Part shown: piece after piece, positions 33,116 through 46,179 of the stretch
Position numbering within the stretch: the first letter of the stretch is position 1
Layout of the letters: each line of letters starts with the position of its first letter
Made by a program: the position numbers and the translations under genes
Assembly: GCA_013339895.1 (NCBI GenBank)
Contig: JABACO010000032.1
Span: forward strand, 1-64,000
Length of the DNA: 64,000 nucleotides
Direction: 5' to 3'
DNA from: Ephydatia muelleri
Lineage: Eukaryota; Porifera; Demospongiae; Spongillida; Spongillidae
The notes under the pieces: generated by a model
Databases searched by the model: none
Seen by the model: only the letters and a program-made list of their open reading frames with translations
What the model was told of the DNA's origin: nothing

Positions 33116-34740
33116 TCATTTTAAGAAATAGAGCTCTAGAAAGCATCTTACAATGCATGCCAATTGGTTGGTCACATGCTGAAGCTTGTCTAGAAAAGAT
33201 GTTGCAACATCATCAAAGTGATAAAGTGTAACTGCACACGCAAGTGGCAAACAATTAAACCGCTCAGCTTTCAAGCTAACAGACATGTTTTTGTTAGGGG
33301 TTATGCATGTCAAATTCCTGGGACTTGTTCCAGGGCTTATGATCAAAGTCATGGTTTATCAATCGAGTAATGCAATCAAGAGCTTGTTCTGTTTCACTAC
33401 TAGCAGTCATTGTGGCATTCACAAGAAAATTTGCATATATTTTGTCATGTCCAATTGCATGCTCAAGCTGGGACCAATGCTTTACTATCACCCGATTGAA
33501 CATAAGACATGGACATTGCAAAACAGTTGATTAGGTACTTTCTCTGTGCCAAGCTCTTTAGCAACTAACAATTCAACATCTGCTGTTTGATCAGAAATGA
33601 CAAAATCAATTATCACAAGAAGAACTTTTGCATCAACTCCACTAGCTTCCGATAGAATTTGCAAGGTTGTTAGCTTTAACTCCACAAGGTTAGGTTTAGT
33701 CTGATGCAATGCTCATGGTAGGTAGAGCTCTATACTTACCATTAATAATAATACCTTGCACTGTGAATGAGCGGGCTCCTTGTTTTTTAGAACCATCATT
33801 TGCATATGTTATTGTAGATTGGATACAACCTCTGTCACTATTTCACTCAGTGCCATGGCTTCAATGCACTTTCCAACTTTTCTTGTCAGGAGGAGTGTCT
33901 ATATCACTTTCAGCTCCTTCATCGTGATATTTCCAATTTCGTCCAAACATATTTATTGCTGTCTCATAAACAGCAGCTTCTGCTTGGTACTGTGACATAT
34001 GAAAGCAACTGTTCAGTTTGTCCACCACCTCATAGTATTTGGTCTCACCTTTCGCATACTGCACCTAACATGTTGGTACTCTTCAGGCATTGAACTCGAA
34101 GCATTGCTATTCTTATCTTCCATCACCTTCTTTTCCTTTCTTGGGTTTTGAAATTCAACATCCTCTACTGTAACAGGTGTGTATAGCTCATCCACACTAT
34201 CACTAGTGTCTTCAGTAGTTTCTGTACTCTCTGGCACAGCCATTGGCTGTTCAGCATTTACAGAGTGCCACATGCTTACTAGAGCAAATAAATCATTATT
34301 TCGCCTTGTCATTGTTTTGGTCCATCGAGTGTCGACATGGTCTTGACAATACATTTTTCTCTCGCCTCTTTGGTCTTCCAAAAACTTTCTTCTTTGACAA
34401 GCATCTTTACAAAAAATGTCAAACATTACTGCACTTTCTTTATTGAAGGCTACGACTTTGGCATCATAACTTTCTGCTGTCCCTAGTCTGAAGCAATTTC
34501 AAAAATCCTCATACAGTTCGATAATGTGCTTTTTGAAGTTCTTTGTTGAAATTGTATAGAGATTACAAAAGATCAAATGCTCCTGCAATACTGACGCCAA
34601 CATATCGGCTTCATCACTTCTTGACCGTTGAGATTGTCCCGCACGTCTTGGACGAAGAAGATGATACATAACTTCAATTTCAGGCCTTTTTTGGTGGCAA
34701 AACAGTAGTCCACACGTCCAAGGCATGTTCACCCTCTAGA
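33116..34740 (-). pseudogene. Unrecognised multi-segment coding remnant
   Basis: The minus strand carries a series of protein-like segments in consistent order: QKRPEIEVMYHLLRPRRAG, then KDHVDTRWTK-like text (QDHVDTRWTKTMTRR), an acidic region (TEDTSDSVDELYTP), then VDAKVLLVIIDFVISDQTAD with VPNQLFCNVHVL, HDKIYANFLVNATM, KPWNKSQEFD, and SVSLKAERFNCLPLACAVTL with YHFDDVATSFLDKL. The segments lie in different frames with stops between. Codon-like composition and motif order suggest one decayed protein of more than 450 residues. I do not recognise the family; a transposase-like protein of an unclassified element is most likely. Confidence 0.45.
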
Positions 34741-35873
34741 CCTTGTTCCTAAACATGCCATCTTCTGTTTCATTAATTCGCGGCAAAACTATATACACGT
34801 GCGAACTTCAAGAGGTATGTACAGGGGAGGTTGTGAGGGGTTAAAATATATATTCACATTCAATATGACCCAGTAGGCCAGTACATGATTAAAAAAAAGT
34901 GTCATAAACCCCCCCTCCCCCCTCCCCCCTCCCCCCCTCCCCATTTTGAGGTAGTTACACACCAAGGGTTAGCCGATTCCCGAACCGGTATCGGACAGAT
35001 TCTGTCTACCCGCATATTTTGTCGTTCTGGTGTCACATTCACCGTTTGCAGATAATAGGAAGAGATGAAGACAGCTACAGTGTTGCAGCGGTCTACCAGT
35101 TTTAGGTGGACGTGAAATGCAGACCGCTGACCGTGATCAATTATGGAACAATGAAAAAAATTGTGACCCGCGACCGTCGGTTCGATTGCGGTCTTTGCAC
35201 ATGACATATGAAGTCCCTTTTATGGTGTCAACATGATCCTGTTACAAACAAGTGCGCTCTGATATCCTCTCAGACATGCGAGATAGCTGGGACCCGAGTA
35301 ATGCTGTGTTCCTCATAACACACCTGGTCATAAAAGTTTAATTTGGTTGACAAAGAAAAAGGAATATCACAGTTTCGAACAGAAATACAAAATAACGGCG
35401 ACCGAAGCTCGTGATCCAGCAATGAATCATTAAGACCGCGGACTGGGGTTGCGGCTATACAGTGACAGGCATAGCGAAATACCATAGGATTGACTTCAGC
35501 ATTGTCCCAGGACCTGCAAGGTAAACATATTGATATGAAATAGTCAATTGACCAAGTGTACACATATAATTGACCTATATACATGTAACCATATACATAA
35601 ACCAGTACATATCAATGTTACCTCCATTTAAACACCATTGTGCTTCCAAAGTGTCCGCGCAGAAGGGAACTCCGACACAATACTTTCAGTCACAGATTTA
35701 TAACTACTAAAGTGCCAATTCTGGTGCAGCCATTTATATTGCACTGCGATGCAGATATGTGTTAAAGTACATCACTGATTCCATAGCAACATCGGCCAGC
35801 ACTCTGTGCGGATAATGTGAATTTGGTGCCAAGTTCAGTGTAGTCCAACTCCAGACCTGACGCTAGGGTGTGT
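34741..35873. other. No gene recognised
   Basis: Contains a C-rich tract (34,909-34,941) and scattered short frames without domains. Possibly transposon-derived (several CCGGTATCGG-like and GTCGCGG words), but I cannot define an element. Confidence 0.4.
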
Positions 35874-37015
35874 AACCAATTTTGTAGGCTAATCGATTAT
35901 TCGCGATTACCTATTCGGTCGACTATGCACTTACTAGAATAGCAGGTTACCGATTGCAGAATTTTCTTTAGTTTTTCTTAGTCGTGATTAGTCGATATTC
36001 GTTTCCTTCATATGCAAAAATCGGTAGCAAATCGATTACCGCTTTTTGTATGCCCTTTGCTTTTCCCGCCTGTACAAAGGCACACTAATGGATTAATTAA
36101 TCGGTAAAAAGAAACATTGTGATGTACATGTAATCAACGTACTTAGTCGCACGTCTGTGAAGGTAACCCATCAGTGTCCTCCCTCACAATACGTGCAGTG
36201 GGCACGGCTATTTAAATACGTTCGCACTTTCTCTGCAGTATTGTACATGTGCATTAATCAAACACGCTACGTACTCTTTTGCACACGTGACAGGTGTCCA
36301 AATACTCGCTACACTGGCTCTTTTCCAGACGTTCGGCCATGACGTTCTTGTACATGTCTCGATTGGCGGCTTTGTCGTATGCGGTAGCGGTGTTCCACCA
36401 TGAGGTGTCTAGCTGGTACTGCTCGGTACTTACTGAATTGTATACTGTGAGGGCGAATAATGGATTATACTGCCAATTGTGATGGATGAGAATGATACAT
36501 GTACGTGTTTAAGGCATTTTGTACCAGAAGAGAGGGCAAGCTGACAAACTATTCATTTTCGTTTTTATCTCAGTAAACTAAAATCTTATTACTCAGTGCG
36601 TTGGTAGCGGGGGACCACGTGTTTTTCGGTGGAAAAAAATGCTTGAGTCACAATCCGCCGTCATTGAATTATGGGTTTGGCGTAATATTGGCATGCTAAT
36701 CGTTCTTAGTCCCTGTGGATCCTATCTTTGACATTGTTTTAATGATTTAAAGTTGGAATAAGTAACTGATAAGCAATAAAACTGGCTATACTTGTATTAG
36801 TCTTAAGAAACTGTGATGTATCGTGCCATTATAAAAAAAAAAGGACAAACCTGGAAAAACCTATAGGTAATCGTTGGCAAATTAATAGTGCATTAATCGC
36901 CAAAATCGATTTAATGTTTCTAATAACCGATTTGCAAATTGCTGAAAAATCGATTGGACTTTTTTTCATAGTCAAGATAATCGATTTAGATTTATAAAAA
37001 AGTTTACACACCCTA
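35874..37015. mobile_element. Non-autonomous hAT, 1,142 bp
   Basis: Terminal inverted repeats TAGGGTGTGTAA at both ends (35,874 and, reversed, ending 37,015) are exact over 12 bp. Flanking 8-bp sequences CCTGACGC and TCTAACGC match at 6 of 8, both differences being transitions, consistent with an aged hAT target-site duplication. The subterminal regions are crowded with AATCGATTA and CGATTACC words on both sides, likely transposase-binding repeats. No transposase is encoded. Confidence 0.8.
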
Positions 37016-37835
37016 TCTAACGCAACGTCTCCTCCATGATACATGCATGGTCGCAAGCATTGTATAGATACTGTTTACCTGTGACTGATGGAGTTTTCGT
37101 ATTATTATATCAAACGCTTTTTTAAACAACGTTTTTGCGAGGGTACGTATGATACCTTTGAAAGATCATACTTCCCGTTATAAAATAGAACATGCAGGGT
37201 TTGTTGCCTGGGAACGTATTTCCGGGTTTGGTGACCTCGAATTGCACTGCTAGATGTTTTTACGTGGTCTTTTGAATCATAGAATCGTTGTAGTCTAGTG
37301 ATTATCTGTGGAAGGTTAGACGAAAACTGATTCATTGTCAGATTGATTCATGCATGTGACGCAATGTACTGCTATTCCTATACCGATGTAGGTACGGGTA
37401 TATATTTTTCAAATTACATATTGTGCAACAACTTTCATATAGCCTGTCAGAGCAAATGAAATGAATTAAAATGATATGTGAAATGTCCATAAGTAATGAC
37501 ATAGTTATAGCGATTCAAACATTTGATTTTGCGGAAACGTTATCGCATAAAAAACTGTGACGTTTTTTGTTCTATTCGCTGTAGCAACTACAATCTATGA
37601 TACAATCACACCAAACATTTGTTACAAGTCTTGCACACACATACGATACTGTTATACATCGATTTCACTGATGCACAAATCATCAGTGATATAGTCAACT
37701 AAGAAATCATACAGTCATTGTAATATCATCTCCATCTTCCCGTTTTTTAATAGGTAGCTGTTCCTTTATACATTTTTACTTTGATACAACACATTTGCTT
37801 CATTAATAAACCATAAATGTTCGAAGTAGAGCCTA
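37016..37835. other. No gene recognised
   Basis: AT-rich, no domain, no clear repeat. Confidence 0.4.
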
Positions 37836-38540
37836 TCAATCATCAAGTTGTAACACTTTGTATTTTCTTTTGTAGCTTTCTTCAATGACCGCTATTTTTT
37901 TCTGGCTTTTTTCCAATAGCCGTTTATCATTAAGTGCATTTCTAAAGTGATTATCAGCTAATCCAACAGTTTTCTCTGCAAACATATTATTTGCATGGGC
38001 AGAGAGCGTTTGACTTGTCATAGGTGATGGAATGTTGGCATTACTTCTCTTCAGAGCACGCTCTGTATTTTAGTGATGTATTTCACGCCTTCTACGAGCA
38101 GACCTTATTTAAACCTTTGAAGTTATTTCATGCAAATTTTTTATAATAAGTTTTTATTTGCCAACTGTTTCAAAGTGGTCTCTTTTTGTTTCAACTACCT
38201 TTATAGATTCTTTAAATGTGCACGCAAATATCTTTCAATAGTAACTTTTCTGCTGAAAGCTTACGATTGTCATGTTGCTTATTATAACTGTTTGAAATAT
38301 TTGACTGAGCATTCGCTTATAATGAGTAATTCCCTTAGTTTCACTCTTTTGATTCCACATTCTTTGCAAGAAGTTCTTAATTTAGTCAATTGCAAAGGGG
38401 TTTGACATGCAGTACTTGGTAATTCATCAGGAGGGCACTCAAATGGTGTAGCAGGGGTTTGAATAGGAAATGAAAACTCCTGTAACAGATGAACAATATC
38501 CTCCCAAACCCTTTCAAGATGCTTCTTCATTACTTTTTAT
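37836..38540 (-). pseudogene. Unrecognised coding remnant
   Basis: Two minus-strand segments look protein-like. One is ERVWEDIVHLLQEFSFPI with a Pro-rich piece (QTPATPFECPPDELPST) and CKECGIKRVKLRELL. The other is LSAHANNMFAEKTVG with NDKRLLEKSQKKIAVIEE. They are separated by AT-rich sequence with stops. They may be exons or decayed pieces of the same unit as the minus-strand remnants at 40.2-42.05 kb. Family unknown. Confidence 0.35.
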
Positions 38541-40198
38541 TTTCTCCATGAGCTTTTGTATTGATGGCTGTAAAGCATTAATATTCCCACATTCTCCTGC
38601 ATGAATAAAAGCCACCATTGTGGCAGTTTTAACAATGCTTTGCTGCGTTATGTTGCTATATTGTGTGCACTACCATGCCATTTCTTATTGCTGAAACCTG
38701 TAGTAATAAACCTCTTTAAATCTTCTGCAGTCTTCATCCTAATTTGGAAAGTCAACAAATTCATACACACCAACAAGATCGTTGCAGCAAAAAAAGCACA
38801 CTGCGAAAACACAGACATGTTACATGCAGGGTTGTAAACACACTGGAAAGTACATGCGATAGTTCCGTTTTCGCGGCAACGTCCGATGATCATATATAAT
38901 TTTTATTTCATTATTATAATTATACATCTGGGGACGAGTCATAACCTGGGGTATGGCCTGAAAAATATGGTATTTTCTTATTATAGCAAAACTGCATTTA
39001 TAGCTACTTCTGTTTTTGGTAGCTCGAAGATTATGGTAGTCTTTATTCTTTGCTGATGTACTCAAAATTAAGCAATGCTCTTCAAAGCCATTTTAGATGG
39101 GCAGTGCTAAACCACCTAATAAAGTTTGGGGTGGGTTGGCTTGATGAAAAGCACGTGTCATATCTAAACAAATAGGCTGTTGGATAACAGCTTGGGCATC
39201 AACCAAAGTTCATGAGCATATACATTACAACCTCAGGAGTACGTACATCTGATCCATTTCCTGGCACAAAAATATCTAAAGGGTACATAATTACGCCAGA
39301 AATATTGAACAAACCGTTTCGGATAAACCAGAGCTGTATCACAGCATAGACAATGTAAGGTCATACCGATAAATCCCGAAACGGTCCACAACAGCGATCA
39401 AACTAATACAAACTGAGTGACTCGAATATGATGTACCTGAACAGTTAGCAACCCGCGTCACAATGTTTACCTAAAATTGGATCACCAATTTTTCGGTACT
39501 CGTACGTCCATACCTACCATTGTCAATGGGTTAACACATGTCCTCTAGTACATCCATTTGCTTTATGGCTGCTATACATGTATAGTGGTGGTAACCTCAT
39601 CATTATAGCTCAATGCCTGGCAACCTGGCTTAGTTTAGTGATACATGACTATAACACTTGTAGGATTTGTAGGCCACACGAGACCAAAGCCATACCATTT
39701 ATTTTAAACCTGACCATGATTCCATGAGTACCAATGATAAAAAATAACCTCAGTAGTCAGCTGGCTAATTGACAAAAACCTATTCCTCGATTTAGTTTTT
39801 TTTTAATTTGATTTTAAGATTATTAAAAACATGGATTAGTGTTTTTTTTTTTAAAATCGATATTCATTGTCTACTAATCCTACCCCATCATATGTCAATG
39901 TACTGCATTGCCCAGCTCGGATAGACTCTGGTAACTTTGGTGCACCAACACAACACTTCACCTAGAGTTTCTATCACTAGGTTGGCGGTAAAGTTGATCT
40001 CTATTATGCATGTTTGCTGGCACATGCACACACGCACACAGATGCATACATGCACACACACACACCTTATGGTGATAATGGAGAGTTCTCAAACCACAAG
40101 TTTATGATCTTCAAATAACCTCATTAAGTGCAACACAATAGCATAATGGAAGACACAACACAAATAAGTTATGTCAAACTGTGATGCCTTCTGAAACG
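38541..40198. other. No gene recognised
   Basis: Short frames only. Poly-T/A-rich stretch at 39,785-39,870. A few CA repeats near 40,020-40,060. Confidence 0.4.
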
Positions 40199-42050
40199 TC
40201 AGGTAATGCATAATACAAAGGAGGTGTGAAAAGATGCATCCATTCTTTTTCTGTACATAAGTGATGAAGATTTACAGTGACACTTTTCTTTGCAAGAGTT
40301 GTGCAATTGCTCCATGTAATTTAGTCCCTGGTGATGTATCATACTGCAAAGTACTGTGTGTGGTAGTTGTGCACATAATATAAGTAACACATAACACAGT
40401 ACATTTGTCAAGTATGCCACTGCTCAGAAGCCCTTCAAGTGCCAAACATGCTTCATCAATTGCATCTTTGTTGCTCACATAGTCATCATGGAAATATTAC
40501 TTTGTTTGAACAGAAAAATGGCAATACCATTTTTCTCTCCCTGTTCAATGTTAAGCACCCTACATACACCACAACCAGGGTTAAAATGTTCAGCGATCCG
40601 GATACATCAACCCAACAGTCAGATTAGTAATAGCGTCAATGGCTGTTTGGTTTTGTGTTTCAAGTGAAGCATGTGCTGGTATTGTTTGGTTTGAAATGAG
40701 AGACTGGATGATTGAACTTTCTTGCCAAGAGAACGCCAATGGGATGGGGAGGTTGGCACCTCCATCAATGTGCAACATTGGCTTTGGCCATTCACTATTT
40801 GCATTAGATGTATATAGAAACTTCCCACACACCATTTCACAAGTGTAGGCAACGGCATAGAAACAAAATGTAGTTGTCGACAGACCAAGTGCACATATTA
40901 TCAGTTCTTTCAGTCTCAGCATTAGTCCAAGGTTGTTTGGTAAATGCACAACAAACATGTCGGGAGTAGATCCTTTAATTAGATGGTTAGAGATCCAAAA
41001 TAGCAGGGTGCAAGACGAGAAATGGATTAAGAAAGCCTGTATCAAATAATTTCCTTCCACTGTGGCCATCCATCTCGTATTGTGTATAGTAAGCTAGGGT
41101 AAGAAGTTTTTCAGTGTCTTCTGGACAATATCGAAAACAATGGTTACAATAAGAATATGTTGCCTGATCATGAACCTTTGTAACTAGTCCATCAACAATA
41201 GGAGGACGCATAGTTTCATATGTATAGGTTGCAAACATCCTAACAATTCAATAGCTTCCAACCACAGACCCAAAAGTCCTGGTGAAAACTTCACACATTC
41301 AGTGAGGAAATAAAAATGATGTCCAAATGCTGTCAATGAGAGGTTTACATGTATGTTCATCACGTTCAGCTTTGCTCACTTTGCTTTGCATTAGGTCGTC
41401 CACTGTTTGAGACAATTTGCCAGCACCATTTACACAAAAGCCTGAAAATATTAGAAAGCCACTGATTTAATAAAGTGTGTTTAATAATATTTTGCTCCAA
41501 AAACTTTAACCTCTATTCAAATGAAAACACTTTATGAATTCATCAGCTGCAATACAGAGCTTTAAGTCAGGTCAACATCTGTGACAAAGGTGATCTACAT
41601 AATCAGCAGAAAGATATGGGAAGAATGATTTTGTCTGCGTAGTAAAAACAACATGCCCATACAACCATGCTGATGTGAGGTTTGAGGTTTCCAAACTAGC
41701 TTGAAATGGAGTATTGCCGGTATATATTGCTACAAACCCTTCTTCTCAAAGACACTCCACGAAGAATGTCAAGGAAAAGGGACTTAACATGCAGAGGCGA
41801 TGAAATTATGCCAAAAATTGGGTACAGCTCTTTGACCTCTTTATGTACGTGATATGTTGCTGTGTTATTTTGTGTACAATAGCTTCATGTGGCTCTCCCT
41901 TGCATGGCTGCCTTTGTATCCTTTAATTGGTGCTGATGAGTCTGAAAATACCATTGAGCTGTGGTACCCATACCGATCTTAGTCACGCAACCAGTCACAA
42001 ATGCTTCCTACTCTTGATGTTCTGAAGATTGGGAAAGAAACAAGTGATGA
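40199..42050 (-). pseudogene. Unrecognised minus-strand coding remnants
   Basis: Protein-like segments in order on the minus strand: QASLETSNLTSAWLYGHVVF (around 41,700), GFCVNGAGKLSQTVDDLMQS (41,440), ETMRPPIVDGLVTKVHD with YCNHCFRYCPEDTEKLL and YYTQYEMDGHSGRKLF (41,210-41,050), a hydrophobic stretch LRLKELIICALGLSTTTFCF (about 40,900), then KPMLHIDGGANLPIPLAFSW (about 40,760), and IDEACLALEGLLSSGILD (about 40,450). A CNHCFRYC motif could bind metal. Stops and frame changes lie between segments. A decayed gene or element protein; no family recognised. Confidence 0.42.
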
Positions 42051-43384
42051 ATTCATTTTAGTGCACAATGTATACATCATAATAAAGCAATTAAGTGATG
42101 GCATTTGTTACAATACACTAATAGGGGTAAAATAGAGAGCACAATTTTTTTTTGAACCATTAATTGCCTTAAGACTATTGGACCAAAATGTTAGGCCAAG
42201 TAGCAATTGTCATACGTGATGTGCAAACTTTCATCTACTAAATGTTTCAAATGAAAAGATGCTCAGGTATGTAATTATGTAGATGCAAGTTTAAATTATA
42301 TTTTAACAAATCCATATGAATAGATAACAAACTTTAACTATGGTGGAAATAACAAGCGCAATTTGTCTGTGCATGGGCAATTTGTTCTGATTTTCTTGTT
42401 CTGAAATTGGAGGCAGTGTTATTTGAAGGCTATTGATTAAGAACTGAACCATTTAACTCTTTCACGGGCAACAGAGCAATATTTTGCGCAGGTGCTATAC
42501 TAAAGCTACTTGTTTATCCAAACAGTTAACACTTTGTAGTCAACAACATATTGATCAGCTGTTTCCTAGTGTAAGAAAGCTATTGATTAAGAACTGAAAC
42601 ATCAGAACACTGCAATTAATTGTATGTGAAATGAAATTTAGTTTTGGTAATTTAGTTTTGCATTTTGGATAATAAAATTGGTGTAGGAATAATTCACGTG
42701 ACTTGCTTCCAGTCCCGTACAGAGTCTGTGAAGATGTGTCGTTCAGTTATCAGAACTGAATGCAGCTGCTGATGTCTTCACCAGAGGTCCTGTAGCTGTC
42801 TCCAAGCCTGCAAAGAAGGAACATCCAATGTGAGTCACGTGAACCCCGCCCTTGGTTTTGATTGAGTAGATTGTGTGCTTCACTTGTCATTTTGGTCCCA
42901 GACTTTCCATGAATGGAGAGCGAAACTTGTTGATAGCCAGTGCCTTTTCTTATGTTCCTCACCTTGGCAACATGTGCTCAGCAGTACTTGCACACGCATC
43001 GCAATTTCTTTTTTTTCATTGAGATGTGACCACACACTCTGCATCTTCTCTGCGTGGATCTCCATACAATACTGTACCATAAAAAAACTCATGTCTAGAT
43101 CACAGGTTTAAAAAGATCGTGACTAGTTCTGTGTGTTGCATATGTGTTCTTCTGTGCATGTTGTGCTAGGAGTGAGTACATGGAATTAGTAGTCATGAAG
43201 GTCCCCAGATCTGCATTCGTACAAATAGGCAATAAGGGTAATGGTGTTTCTTAATGTAAGATATGGTGTGTAGGAGAGGGGAGAGATGTGTCGAGATGGC
43301 ACTATGGAGCATGTCTTTTGTATTCTAGAAGAGGTGTGTCTTGCTGATGTGGTGTGGCCCTCTCTGTATCCAGTTCGATATAGA
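42051..43384. other. No gene recognised
   Basis: AT-rich to about 42,700, then neutral composition with short frames only. Confidence 0.4.
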
Positions 43385-43575
43385 GGGGGGGGGAGGAGGT
43401 GTGTGAGGGGAGGGAGGAGGTGTGTGAGGGGAGGGAGGAGGGGGTGAGGGGAGGGAGGAGATGGTGAGGGGAGGGAGGAGTTGGGTGAGGGGAGGGAGGA
43501 GGTGGTGGGGGAAGGGAGGAGGTGGGTGATGGGAGAGAAGTAGGTGAGGAGGGAGGAGTGGTGGTGAGGGGCATG
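43385..43575 (+). repeat. GA-rich minisatellite
   Basis: GAGGGGAGGGAGGAGGTGGGT-like units of about 20 bp in tandem, polypurine on the plus strand. Confidence 0.9.
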
Positions 43576-46179
43576 GGTTAATGATCCATGATCAGCAAGG
43601 TTATTGTTACCACAAATGCATGTTGTGGTTGTCAGGTTATGTCATGTTATATAAATCCTTAGCTTCTTTCTCTGCAATTATAGAACAGTTGTGCACGGAC
43701 AAAATGGCTCAGGTTATTACTGTGAATGTTGACGGCAATGTTAGAGAGAACTTCCTGGTCAGAGTGTACAGAAATCGTTGACCTCCCCACACTGAATTCC
43801 GGCCGAAAATGGATGCAATAAGTTTGCATGAGTCAGATTTGTTTGATACAATGTGCTATATTTGTTCGATTCCCGTTCAGTGGATACCAAAATGGTGAAA
43901 CGGTAATGCTGGTTCATTGTTCTGCATCGCAAGTACAACAACCAAATGATTTACTCTTTATTGGGATCTCAAAAAGGTGACAAATTACCGCATTCAATAG
44001 TTGATTGGTAATAATCATTATGCTGAGAGGAAAGATAACATTTCATAGCAGTCGATACACAGTTCCCGAAAGACATGCTTAGTCGTAGGGAGAGAGTGCA
44101 AGAGATTCATGATGCAATCCACCTCACATTGTGCTTCACTAAATTATATCTGTGAAATTAATTAATTGTTCATTCTTCTGGTATTCTATAATATCCTTCA
44201 TGTCCAGAAATTGCATAGATGTCTGTACAATATAACATTCATGTCAAGTATATGATAGTTTTATTTGTTTAAGTATATATAATACATCCTGCTTTCATCT
44301 TGTCCTATTAATCAATAACTATTAATAAGTTGTCAATTGAATGGGCGCGCCCATGTTAGTGTAAATTATTTGGTGCCGGTGTGTGTGCGTGTGGGAGGAG
44401 CATGTCGTCCTTGATTTCAATACTTTTTTTAATCGGCCGACGTATCTACCTGTTTCTCAACGACTGCGTAAGTTGCTTATATAGCTGTCCGTTGCTACAT
44501 CTTAATACTAGTACCGTATCGCACTTGATATGCTCAATGCGTGCGCGGGAGCACGCACACTCACACCAGCGCGTTCGCACATACACATTCACACACACTC
44601 CAGCTCTATTGCCAGAGTGTAGTCTGTACCATTAGGAAGAATCTCTTTAGCTGATGCTATGATACCAACCGTATGGTCAGTGGGTGTGGTCTGTAGCGCT
44701 GGGCAAGAATGGGTTAAATCTCATTAGCTGCTGGTCAGTTGTAATGCCTGTAGGGGTGGTGCGCTTTGTGAGTGTGTGTGGGGTCACTAACCTGAATGAC
44801 AATATTAGACTATGATATGAAACTCACACAGCACTCCTCTATTATTCATGTGGGCGTGGCTTCGTCACGTGAGTCATGTGTTGGTAATATTTATTCTGAT
44901 CACCCTTCATTAGATGGTGAGTGGACTCTGAAACTCACAGAACCTTTTCAACATAAGTTTCATGTGAGTCACGTGTATTGAGTAAAATTCAAATTCTTAT
45001 ATTTTCACTGTCGTTAATAACTTCGGGTGTGATGGTGATTAGACTCTGAAACTCACAAAGCCATTTGAACTCCCTCTTCTAATTAGGAGGGTGGGTTCAT
45101 ATGGGCGTGGTTCCGTTACATGAGTCATGTGTTTATTAATCAACTTAAGCCGACAAACAGTGCCCAGGAGGTGAGGTGTGCTATAAAAGAGTGCAAGGGT
45201 TAAGCAACATTTACACAAAAAGTGCCTCCTGGTGTGGTCTACTATGCAAGTGTGAGGGGTTAAGCAACTTCAGTGACAAACAGTGCCGTGTAGGTGTGGT
45301 CTGCTTTGCTAGAGTGTTGAAGGCTTAGAAGATTTGAGTAGACCTGGTACATGTAGTCTGCTTGTACATGTATAGGTGACTTAACGTGTATACTTATCTA
45401 GATTTTGTTGTCATGTTTGTCATATATGAACAAACCATGTTTCTGATCATAATGAGACTTGCAGCTGAATTTAGATAGCTCTGGCTAACATGGAGGGACC
45501 TCAAAACTACTGAGCCAAAATATAAAGCCTGAGTGTAGCCACACAGAGGGATAAGTAATGAGTCCCACATATAAAGCCCTGTGGAAATGGCCAAACCTTT
45601 AGGGTTAAGAACTGAACTGTAAAGTGCAGTCCCTTGGGTTTCACCAACACATAACTAATCATGAGCTGACATGTAGGGTCCCCTGGGTCTGGCAAACACA
45701 GAGGAACCTTATGGGCTTTATGTCATTTGTGAATGCTTCCAGTGAGCATAATTTAGTGCCCTGGAGATTACTGAGCACATGCACCCAAAAGACACACGAG
45801 GTACTGTACTGTACAACTTGCATCATGTTGCAACATGGAGGGAGGGAAGAGATGTAGCAGGGAAGTTGAGGGGAAGAGGAATATTAGAGGCCATTCAACT
45901 CCACTACAAATATTTATTACACTTGACCACACTCATATTCTAGACCACTAGTCTGGTCCTGAAAACAGGAAGGAATCCTCCCTCCCTTCCTACCTTCCTT
46001 TTTCAGGGGTGTGGGTGCGTTTGGGACAACACCAAGGACTCCAACACTCAATCTAGCAATTCTATCTCCTGTATAATGACCTGAGTCCCAGGTGGGTGGA
46101 GCCTCTTCATTATGTGTGTTGTGTGTGTGTACAGTGTGGAGTTTGGTGTGCCTACACATTCTGTACTATGAATGTGTGT
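43576..46179. other. No gene recognised; loosely repeated intergenic sequence
   Basis: Between 44,780 and 45,330 the phrases GACTCTGAAACTCACA, GGGCGTGGTTCCG and GAGTCATGTGT recur two or three times with drift, suggesting old local duplication. No coding domain or RNA gene seen. Confidence 0.5.
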
